Assembly (NCBI RefSeq): GCF_002204745.1 | Contig: NZ_NIRR01000007.1 | Coordinates: 1-64,000, forward strand | From: Hymenobacter amundsenii | GTDB taxonomy: Bacteria > Bacteroidota > Bacteroidia > Cytophagales > Hymenobacteraceae | Reading direction: 5' to 3' | DNA length: 64,000 bases | Shown: positions 54,009 to 61,785 of the stretch, piece after piece | Position numbering within the stretch: the first letter of the stretch is position 1 | Layout of the letters: each line of letters starts with the position of its first letter | The notes under the pieces: model-generated | What the model saw: the letters and a program-made list of their open reading frames with translations, nothing else | What the model was told of the DNA's origin: nothing | The model's database searches: none | Position numbers and translations under genes: made by a program

Positions 54009-54079
54009 GGATTCGGCGCACATGCCCGGCGAAAAAGCCCCCTGAACACGCTATGCGGTAGCTAATTTCTAGCTTTTAA

Positions 54080-55540
54080 CTACTGCGGGTGTTGCGCCAG
54101 CCAAGTCAGATACGTCTTTTTGAGCCACCTGATTTCCGCCCGCTTGTACTCCGGGGTCGTCACGTTGAAATGGTCGCCGGGATAGTAGGCAAACGGCATA
54201 TCGGCCCCCAACTTCTTCATTTCCTGCTCCATAAGCAGGGCCGAGAAGTTGAGGTAGTAGCTGTCCTCGTTGCCGGCCGAAATCCGCAGCTTACCGTTGA
54301 GGTCGGGCCGGAGGTGGGGCCAGTTGCGGCGCACGTATTGCGTGAGGTCGTAGGGCTGCCAGTGCCGGAACACCCGCCGGTCGAGCACGTTGGTGGTGGA
54401 GTTGAACAGCGGCCGGGGCAGTCCGTGGCGGCCTTTGGGGCTGAACACGGCATCGAACGACACTTCCTGCTCGCCCCGGTAGAGGATGTCTTCCAGCCGA
54501 CGCACGATATTGGGCCGGTCGTAGGCCGCCGCTATTGGTGGTAGTTCGCCGTAGGTTACGGAGTCCACCATTTCTACCCGTTTGGCATCGGTGTAAAGGT
54601 TGGTGAGCTCGAAGCGGTGGAAGTCGACCGGATCGGGGGCGCTGGCATTGCCGCCGGCGAACAGGCGCGGGTAATGCGTCATCAAATACACCACCGTGTA
54701 GCCGCCGCTGCTGTGGCCGCGCAGCAGCCGGGCGCCGTTGGTGCGGTAGCGTTGGTCGAGCAGGGGCAGGAATTCGGTGGTAAAGGCGTTGCCGACGGGC
54801 CCGTTGTTGGCGCTGTTGGCGTACACGCTGTGGCCCAGCGAACAGGCGCCATCAAGGTACACCCGGATGCAGGCCATGGTGTCAATCGGGGTGGCGGGCA
54901 GCGTGTCGGTGCTCACGGCGCGCGAATAATGGTGGTAGTCGCCCCCAAAGCCGCCCACCGTGAACAGCACCGGGTAGCGGCGGCGCGGGTGGCGGTGGTA
55001 GTCGGCGGGCAGAATCACGGCCGCGTTCAACGACACGGGCTTACCCTGCGAACGGCTCAGCAAGGCGGAAGGCGACTTGAATTCCTTGCAAAACGTGCTT
55101 TCTACGAATACCGGGGCCGCCACCACCTGGTCGCACACCAGCCGAAAGGTTTCATCAGTGGCCCCCAACGCCACCTGCCGCGCCGCGCTGTAGGGGTTGC
55201 CGGTGCTCTGCCCAATGATGCGCCCCTCACGGTTCAAATCCCAGACGGCCTGCACGTAGTAGCTGCCGCGCTCCAGCCGCGAGAGTAGCGTCGGGTAGGA
55301 AAGGGCCGAATCGGAGAACGTGATGGTCTGGCCCGGCCGCACATTGCGCACCGCCAACCGGTAGCAGGGCCAGCCGGGTTGGTTTTTGGGCTCCGCATTG
55401 CGGCGCGACAGGTAGAGGATAACGTTACCGGTAAACGGCCCAGCATAAGCGGCCGCCGTGTAGCTGACGGCGAACTGCTGGGCTCGGGTGGTTTCCAGCA
55501 TCATAAACAGTAATAATCCTAACAGGAAGGCACGTTTCAT
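54080..55540 (-). CDS. exported putative esterase (esterase D / enterochelin-esterase-like)
   Basis: 486 residues with a signal peptide (MKRAFLLGLLLFMMLETTRA). An N-terminal beta-sandwich region (about 25-130) precedes an alpha/beta-hydrolase domain: YPVLFTVGGFGGDYHH oxyanion region, nucleophile elbow LRGHSSGGYTVVYLMTHY near residue 272, and a catalytic-histidine candidate in YPGDHFNVTTPEYK near the end. Such proteins hydrolyse esters in polysaccharides, siderophores or S-formylglutathione-like substrates; the actual one is unknown. Periplasmic or surface-located. Confidence 0.87.
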   Translation of the reverse strand: MKRAFLLGLLLFMMLETTRAQQFAVSYTAAAYAGPFTGNVILYLSRRNAEPKNQPGWPCYRLAVRNVRPGQTITFSDSALSYPTLLSRLERGSYYVQAVWDLNREGRIIGQSTGNPYSAARQVALGATDETFRLVCDQVVAAPVFVESTFCKEFKSPSALLSRSQGKPVSLNAAVILPADYHRHPRRRYPVLFTVGGFGGDYHHYSRAVSTDTLPATPIDTMACIRVYLDGACSLGHSVYANSANNGPVGNAFTTEFLPLLDQRYRTNGARLLRGHSSGGYTVVYLMTHYPRLFAGGNASAPDPVDFHRFELTNLYTDAKRVEMVDSVTYGELPPIAAAYDRPNIVRRLEDILYRGEQEVSFDAVFSPKGRHGLPRPLFNSTTNVLDRRVFRHWQPYDLTQYVRRNWPHLRPDLNGKLRISAGNEDSYYLNFSALLMEQEMKKLGADMPFAYYPGDHFNVTTPEYKRAEIRWLKKTYLTWLAQHPQ

Positions 55541-55785
55541 ACAGGCCGGTTAATGAATGACAGTAGACCGCACGGGTTGAATTCCCGGGTCCGATGGCTC
55601 CGATTGGGCGCTAGAAATCAGGTTGTGGCGCACGCTGCTTTAGGCGAAACATTGGGGCAAAGCAAGCCTAAGGCCGACTGCTTCAGCAGCGCACAATCAC
55701 TTCTTTACCAGTAAATTAATTGACAAAACCAGGATTAAAACCTGGAAGATTAGCCGGATATGGCCCGGGCGCAGGCAGCGCGCCG
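55541..55785. other. 245-bp spacer without a gene
   Basis: Between the esterase start and the 3' end of the DUF5916 gene, both on the minus strand. It contains a weak CCAGG-ATTAAAA-CCTGG hairpin (about 55728-55744) and an imperfect inverted pair around GCTTTAGGC/GCCTAAGGC. No clear promoter or RNA gene seen. Confidence 0.4.
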
Positions 55786-58386
55786 CTACCCCCGTTTCGG
55801 GCGCAGCGTCAGGTAATCGAGGTAGTAGAGCACCTTGATGGACAGCGAGTTATTGTGGGGCGTATTGAGCGTGTTGTTGAAGTTGGTAAAGTACTGGGGC
55901 GTGGCCTCGTCGCCGGCCAGGTAGTTGGAGTTGGCATTTTTCCAGACCACCGTCATCTGCGAGCCCGGCGCGAACCACCACGAGAACACGGCATCCACAT
56001 TGAAGGCGTTGAAGCTGTTGTCGCGGTTGCGGCGGTAGTCCACGGCTTCCTCCTCGCCGGCCGGGTTCAACCGCGAGAAGTCGCGGTAGCGGGCTACGCT
56101 CACGTAGTGGCGGGTGCGGATGGTGAACGACATGCGGTTGGTGAACGTGTAACTGGCCGACAGCGTGTTGGTGGTGGTGGTGCGGCGGCGGCGGCCCAGC
56201 AGCACATCGGCCACGCCGTTCTGGAAAAACGGCTGGTCCTGGGCGTCGTCCGAATTTAGGTCGCCAGGGTAGCCAATCTGGTTGCGCTGGAGCTGCCAGT
56301 TGAAGTTGTAGCGGAACGAGAGTTGGTTGCTGACCCGGTAGCGCGGGCTCAGGCCTAGTTCGTAGTTATTACGGCCCGTGCGCTGGCCATCAGTGGCGTA
56401 CCAGCGGGTGGCCAGCTCGATATCATAGGCGAACTTTTTGCGGTAATCGGAACTGCCGAACGTACTCACGCCCAGGTTGGCCGGTACCCGCACGTAGTAT
56501 ACGCCCAGGGGCTGGCGGCGGGGCTCGAAGAAATCGTGCTCCTGCAGATTACCATTAATGTTAATGCCCGTGGAGAAGAAATTCTTCGTAAAAGTGGTAT
56601 TCACACTGCTATAAAAGCCCACATTCTGATAGCGGGTAGGCTTATAGAGTAGGCTCTGGTAAATGCCCAGGTTGGTGCGCAGGCTGTTCACTTTCCAGAA
56701 GGGCGCGTACTTGTTGTAGGCCAGGTACAGCTCCTGGTTGATGGAGTTGTTGGAAAACAGGATGCCCAAGTCGTTGGGGTCGTAGGTGGCCGACTCGATG
56801 CCGTGGCTCAGGTTCCAGTTGAAGTTGCCGCTGATTTTGCCCACCCCCAGCTGATACTTGTAGCCGTCGCGGTTATCGACCTGCTCATTCGAGCCGAAGG
56901 CCGTGCCCCGGCGGCGCGAGTAGTTCACCTGCCCATCGAGGGCGTACTTGTTGTTTTTATCGGCGAAGCGAAACAGACCGCCCGTTACGTTGGCGTCGTA
57001 GGTGCTGCCCCGGCGCGTTACGTTGGTATTGATGAGCGAGACGTAGGAGTTGTTCTTGAGGCTCTGGTCGAGCACGAAGATGTTGTAGTTGGAAAACGGC
57101 TGCGTGAGCACCTCGCGGCGGGCGCCGGTGGTGCTGTCCTGCACCGTGGCATACACGTCGTTGCTCAGGGCATTGAACACGCCCACGCCCAGCCCGCTTT
57201 TAGTGCGGCCCGATATTTTGGTGGCGTTCAGCAGCCGCGTCACGCCGGGGTTGCTCACCACGTACTCGCCCTGGTGTACCTGCCCATCGGTCCCAACGGT
57301 GCGTTGCCGCAGCTGCCCGTCTACATCATAGAAACCCAGGGGCTGGCCGCCTACCCGGCGCGAGTAAAACAGGCCGCCTTTGTTGAACAGCTCGGTGCCC
57401 TCGGTGAAAAACGCCCGGTTCTCGTTGTACTGCACCTCAAAGGGCGAGAGGTTAAGCACCTGGTTGTCGCTCTGCACCTGCCCGAAGTCGGGAACCAGCG
57501 TGGCATCGAGCGTGAAGCTTTCGTTGATGCCCCATTTCAGGTCGGCCCCACCGTTGAAGCTGGTGCTGGAGTTGCGCGTGCCCTGCTCGTTGTAGGGGTA
57601 ATGGTTGAAGTAGCTCGACACGTAGGGCGTGAGCGAGAGGCGCAGCGGGGGCTTGATGTCGCGCACGCCCCGCAGCTCGCCCCACTGGTTCACGAAGCCG
57701 TCGACCTGCGGTTTCACCGGGTTCCAGAAGTACTGCTGGCGGGTGCTCTGGCGCTGGCGCCCGAAATTGATGCCCCACACCTGCTCGGGGGCGTCGCTGA
57801 AGCGGATGGCCGAGTAGGGAATCCGGATTTCGGCTATCCAGTCGTTGCCCCGCAGCTGGGTGCGGCTCATCCACACGGCGTTCCAGTTGAAATCTTCGCC
57901 CCCGGCCGGCGAGTAGCGGGCATCGAGCTGCACGCCGCCGGGCGTCAGGAAAAAGCCGTAGCCGTTGAGCTTGTCGTGATAAGTATCAAGGAAAACGGCG
58001 AAGTAATCGGTGTTGCCCAAGTCGTCGCGCTGGCTCAGCTCCCGGAAAATGGAATCCGGGCTCACGTCGTGCATCACGGCCCCAATGTAGAGGGCGTCGT
58101 TGTCGTAGAGCAGGCGTACTTCGGTGGGGTGCTTCTCGGGGCGGCCGGGCGTGGGGCGGGTTTCCACGAACTGCGTGGCAATCGGGGCCTCCCGCCAGGC
58201 GGCTTCGTCCAGGTCGCCGTCAATTTTAATGGCTTCGCTGATGCGCGTAGCCTGAAACTGCCGCTTCGGGGCCGGCGCGGCAATGCTGTCGGCAGCGGCC
58301 CGGGTGGTGGTGGCCTTCTGCGCCTGGGCCGGGCCCGTCAGCACCAACAGAATCAGTAGGCCCAGCAGGGCACGATAAGGCTTCAC
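55786..58386 (-). CDS. DUF5916 protein with N-terminal CBM9-like domain
   Basis: About 866 residues from the GTG at 58386, which places KPYRALLGLLILLVLTGPAQ as a clean signal peptide; an ATG at 58425 is the alternative. A carbohydrate-binding-module-9-like domain follows (ISEAIKIDGDLDEAAWREAP, DNDALYIGAVMHD, DYFAVFLDTYHDKLNGYGF). The long DUF5916 beta-rich barrel-like region has family marks LPDFGQVQSDNQVLNLSPFE and EGTELFNKGGLFYSRR. Predicted outer-membrane or surface protein; function unproven, often near peptidase or nutrient genes. Monocistronic, with an M56 system terminator upstream. Confidence 0.88.
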   Translation of the reverse strand: MKPYRALLGLLILLVLTGPAQAQKATTTRAAADSIAAPAPKRQFQATRISEAIKIDGDLDEAAWREAPIATQFVETRPTPGRPEKHPTEVRLLYDNDALYIGAVMHDVSPDSIFRELSQRDDLGNTDYFAVFLDTYHDKLNGYGFFLTPGGVQLDARYSPAGGEDFNWNAVWMSRTQLRGNDWIAEIRIPYSAIRFSDAPEQVWGINFGRQRQSTRQQYFWNPVKPQVDGFVNQWGELRGVRDIKPPLRLSLTPYVSSYFNHYPYNEQGTRNSSTSFNGGADLKWGINESFTLDATLVPDFGQVQSDNQVLNLSPFEVQYNENRAFFTEGTELFNKGGLFYSRRVGGQPLGFYDVDGQLRQRTVGTDGQVHQGEYVVSNPGVTRLLNATKISGRTKSGLGVGVFNALSNDVYATVQDSTTGARREVLTQPFSNYNIFVLDQSLKNNSYVSLINTNVTRRGSTYDANVTGGLFRFADKNNKYALDGQVNYSRRRGTAFGSNEQVDNRDGYKYQLGVGKISGNFNWNLSHGIESATYDPNDLGILFSNNSINQELYLAYNKYAPFWKVNSLRTNLGIYQSLLYKPTRYQNVGFYSSVNTTFTKNFFSTGININGNLQEHDFFEPRRQPLGVYYVRVPANLGVSTFGSSDYRKKFAYDIELATRWYATDGQRTGRNNYELGLSPRYRVSNQLSFRYNFNWQLQRNQIGYPGDLNSDDAQDQPFFQNGVADVLLGRRRRTTTTNTLSASYTFTNRMSFTIRTRHYVSVARYRDFSRLNPAGEEEAVDYRRNRDNSFNAFNVDAVFSWWFAPGSQMTVVWKNANSNYLAGDEATPQYFTNFNNTLNTPHNNSLSIKVLYYLDYLTLRPKRG

Positions 58387-58584
58387 AACGAAACAATAAG
58401 ACGTAAAATCAATCAAACCAATCACTTATTAAAAGCGCTCAAACAACTCGCCCCCATCACGCCCGAAGGTCGGGCGGCGGTACCAACGGCAACGACAAGC
58501 CACGCGCATCAGCAACCCGGGCCCATAGATGCGGCCCCAGGCACAACCGTTGCCTCACTACCTGGAAAGTTGCCCGTAAAAAAA

Positions 58585-58610
58585 CCGGCCGCCGTTGCAG
58601 CAGCGGCCGG
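58585..58610 (-). terminator. terminator of the blaI-M56 operon
   Basis: CCGGCCGC/GCGGCCGG stem; the minus-strand transcript would carry a seven-U tail (AAAAAAA at 58578-58584 on the plus strand). Lies 20 bp beyond the M56 stop codon. Confidence 0.75.
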
Positions 58611-58629
58611 CTACAGGGCTCATCACCCC

Positions 58630-61237
58630 TTACTCACTCACGGAAATCTGGATGTTGCGGCGGGTCTTGCCGTCGGCGTCGGGTTTCACGTCGAGCAGGC
58701 GGCGGTACTTGTCGGCCACGGCGGCGGGCTGCTGCTGGCCGTTAACGGTCATTCGCTCGCCGTTGAGCTGAAACTGGAACCCCTTGTCGGTGGCCCCAAG
58801 CAGCCCGTCGCGGCGCAGCTCGGCCCGAATGTCGTCGGTATCGAGGCGGGGCGGCATGGGTGGGGCTGGCGGCGCGAGGGGCGCGAGGGGGCGCGAGGGG
58901 CGCACGCGGGGCAGGCGGCATGGGGGCCGTTGGGGGCATGGGTGGCGTACGGCGGCCGTTGGTCGTCGTCGTGGTAGGGCCAGAGGTCTGGTAGCTCAGG
59001 TTATAGGCGCCTTTGAGGGGCCCACCCTGTTGCTTTTCTACCAGGCGCAGGTATTTCTGCTGGGTGGCGGCCGGCTGCTTCACGCCATTCACACTCAGGC
59101 TGGTCGCCGTGAGGCTGAACTGCAGGTTATCGGTGTTCTTCACGATACCGTCCTGGCGCAGTTGCTTCAACAGCGCCTCGGTTGCAGCCTCATGGCGGAC
59201 CTGCTCAGCATCGCGGCGGACTTGGTCAGCATCGCGGCGGGCCTGGTCGGCGTCGCGGCGGGCTTGCTGGACATCGCGGCGGGTCTGGTCGGCATCACGG
59301 CGAGCTTGCTCGGCATCGCGGCGGGCCTGTTGCTGCGCTTCCCGAACGTCTTGGTCAACATCGCGGCGTTGCGCTTGCACGTCTTCGCGTTGCTGTTGCT
59401 GGCGCTCCTGCAACTCCTGCTGCTGCTCACGTAAGTCCTGCATCGATTCCTGAATTTGCTCCCGTTCCTCGTCGGTGCTGGCATTTTTGGCTGCCGTGCG
59501 CAGCTGCCGTTCGGCCTGCTGAAAAGCTTCGCGGGTGATGCGGTCCACATCTACATCCTGGAGGGCATTGTTGGCTTCGGCCAGCGCCAAACTCGATAGT
59601 TCGCGGGCATCGGCGGCGCTGGGAGTTCTGCCGTTCAGGGCCCGCTGCTGCATCCGCAACGAGAGTTCTTCCAGGCGCTGCTCCCGGCCAGTAGTGGCCA
59701 CCAACTGGCCCGATGGGCGCAGGCTGCCGGCCGCGCCGTTTAACTGCACTATTTCTACTTGCTCGCCTTTTTTGCGGGCCGGCGCAATTTCAATCTGCTC
59801 GCCATTCACGTACAGTTCCGTTAGGCGGCCCTTTTTATCGCGCTTGATGATGACCGTACCCTGCTCGCCCGCCGCGCTGTTGCGGCTGCGGCGGTTGGCC
59901 CGCGACCAGCGCATAAGCTGGGGGGCCCGACTCGTGTCGAAGCTCACGGGCGTGGCTCCGATACGCCCCTGGGCCTGCCCGTCGGCCGAAACACGCAGGA
60001 TGCGCAGCGGCTCCTGGCTCCAGGAGTTTTCGGCCGGCTCTTCCGTCGTCGGTACTGCGGCCGTAGCCGCGGGCACTTCAGGTAAATCGAGCATTTCGGG
60101 TGCTTCGATGGCCGCCCAGCTCGGGTTGTGGGCTTTCAGAGCTGAAACCTGCGGCCGGGCCAGGGCCACGGCGGTGCTCAGCACCACCAAACCCACCAGC
60201 ACCACGCAGGCGGCCATAAAGCCCTCGGCAAACGTGGGCATTTGCTGGCGCTGCACCAGCCGCCGGATGCGGCCCAGCACCGACCCATCGGGCCCAAGGG
60301 CCGACAGCGCCAGCCGGGTACCCGCAGGCTCGGGCGCAACCGTGAGTTCGGCCAGTGCGGCTAGGGCCCGGGCAACCGTGAGCGGATTACCCCCCACCAG
60401 GGCCGTGGCCGCGTCGTCGCAGCAGTTTTCGCGCTCGGTGCGCAGGCAGGCCGACATAAACCACACGCCCGGATGATAGAACAGCACGGTTTCGACCACC
60501 ACTTGCAACAGGTTCAGCAGGTAGTCGCGGCGCTGCACGTGGGCCAACTCGTGGGCCAGAATAGCTTCCAGATACACCGTACTCAGGCCCGTAACGGTAC
60601 CCAGGGGCAGCAGCACCATCGGGCGCAGGTGGCCCACCACTACCGGCGCTTTCACCAGCGCCGATTCGAGCAGCTCGACCCGTTGCTTCAGGCCGGCGCG
60701 GTCGGCCAGCACGGCCAGCCGCTGCTGCCATTCCTGGGCCAGCGGCTGCACCCGATAGCGGCGCAACCGCTGCACGTAGGCCAGCGACCCAAGCAGCCGC
60801 AGCCCCATCACCAGTAGCCCCATCAGCCAGACGGTAACCACTAGCGGCAGGTTAGCCTCAAAGTAGCGCGCCCAGTTTTGCTGCCAGGCCGGCGCGGCCT
60901 CAGAAGCCACTACGGCGGTAGTAGCCGGCGCAACGCTTCCCAAATCCGGCGTCGAAACCGCCGCCAGCTCATCCACTTCCTGGTAGGCCGTGAGCTGACT
61001 AGCACCGGAAACGGGAGCATCGTAGTAGCGCCCGAAAGTCAGGCCCGCCAGCAGCAACAGCAGCAGCATAGCGGCGGCGGCCGTGCGGTAGCGCACCTGG
61101 GCCGAATGCTGGCGTAGCAGCAGCAGCAACCCGGCCAGGGCCAGGGCCACAACTGCTCCTTGCCAGAGCGAATGAATGAGCGTCCAGCCCAAGGCCTGCA
61201 TTAGAGCGGGAGGAAGTACTTGTTCGAGCCAGTTCAT
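58630..61237 (-). CDS. BlaR1-like M56 metallopeptidase with a C-terminal frameshift
   Basis: Intact frame from 61237 to about 58900; it then continues in another frame to the stop at 58630-58632, giving about 868 residues once a 1-base insertion is corrected. TM helices near 15-42 and 55-68. M56 zinc protease AILAHELAHVQRRD with HELAH at 229-233, then FYHPGVWFMSACLRTERENC. A long Q/R/D/A heptad coiled coil (RRDAEQARRDADQ.. repeats) precedes two copies of a LxxDGxxxx..VNGxxQPAAxxxKYxRL module. The second copy is reached only through the frame change. Senses a signal and cleaves the BlaI-type repressor encoded by the overlapping upstream gene. Confidence 0.85.
58871..58901. repeat. GC-rich 9-bp tandem tract carrying the frameshift
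   Basis: Units GCGCGAGGG(G) repeat three times. The middle G run (58887-58891) has five Gs while its neighbours (58878-58881 and 58897-58900) have four. Removing one G merges the two M56 frames. Confidence 0.75.
59200..59345. repeat. 21-bp-periodic repeat encoding the M56 coiled coil
   Basis: Repeated units such as CATCGCGGCGGGCCTGGTCGG encode the heptad RRDADQA-type coiled coil on the minus strand. Internal repetition makes this segment prone to length change. Confidence 0.65.
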
Positions 61238-61653
61238 CGCGTGGGGTCGGTTGAGGGTGGCGTGGTATCATTCTGAATCTCGATATCGTTGAGCAGGCGG
61301 CGAATCTGGGCCACTTCCTCGCGAGACGTGCGGCGGTTGCCCAGGGCCTGCATCACCAGCTTCATGGCCGAGCCCCCGAAGGCGGCATCCACGAACTTGT
61401 CGAGCAGCAGGCCCTGGGTTTCCTCTTCCCGCACTGCCGCCCGGTACACGTGGGTGCGGGCATCGTCGTCGCGTAGGGCCAGGCCCTTGTCGAGCATGAG
61501 CTGGAGCAGCTTGAGGGTGGTGGTGTAGCCCACCTCGCGGCGCTGGCTGAGCTCATCGTTCACGAAGCGCACGGTGCTGGGACCGTGTTGCCAGAGCACC
61601 TGCAAAATCTCCAGCTCCGACTCGGTGGGTTTGGGAATCATCTTTCTAGCCAT
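61234..61653 (-). CDS. BlaI/MecI/CopY-family transcriptional repressor
   Basis: 139 residues. Winged-helix DNA-binding domain PTESELEILQVLWQHGPSTV (about residues 7-26) and RREVGYTTTLKLLQLMLDKG recognition region, then the dimerisation/cleavage domain AVREEETQGLLLDKFVDAAF. It overlaps the M56 start by 4 bp (61234-61237), the standard repressor-protease pair. Repression would be lifted when the M56 protein cleaves it. Its own promoter region carries three TACGA-N6-TCGTA sites (61675-61748), so the operon is almost certainly autoregulated. Confidence 0.94.
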   Translation of the reverse strand: MARKMIPKPTESELEILQVLWQHGPSTVRFVNDELSQRREVGYTTTLKLLQLMLDKGLALRDDDARTHVYRAAVREEETQGLLLDKFVDAAFGGSAMKLVMQALGNRRTSREEVAQIRRLLNDIEIQNDTTPPSTDPTR

Positions 61654-61674
61654 TGGTAATCAGACAATAGAAGG

Positions 61675-61748
61675 TACGACATTTTTCGTACTTCAAACAT
61701 ATACGAATATCATCGTACTTCCAAATATATAGTACGAATTAATTCGTA
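61675..61748 (-). promoter_or_regulatory. three BlaI-type operators upstream of the blaI-M56 operon
   Basis: TACGA-N6-TCGTA occurs at 61675-61690, 61702-61717 and 61733-61748, spaced 27 and 31 bp apart; the third is a fully perfect palindrome (TACGAATTAATTCGTA). They sit in AT-rich DNA directly before the BlaI start. Confidence 0.7.
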
Positions 61749-61785
61749 ATACTTGATTATCCAGTCAAAATCGCCTCTTTCCCTG

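Noticed and set aside
56803..58359. 518-codon plus-strand frame over the DUF5916 gene
   Set aside because: Antisense shadow of a well-supported gene, with no recognisable domain.
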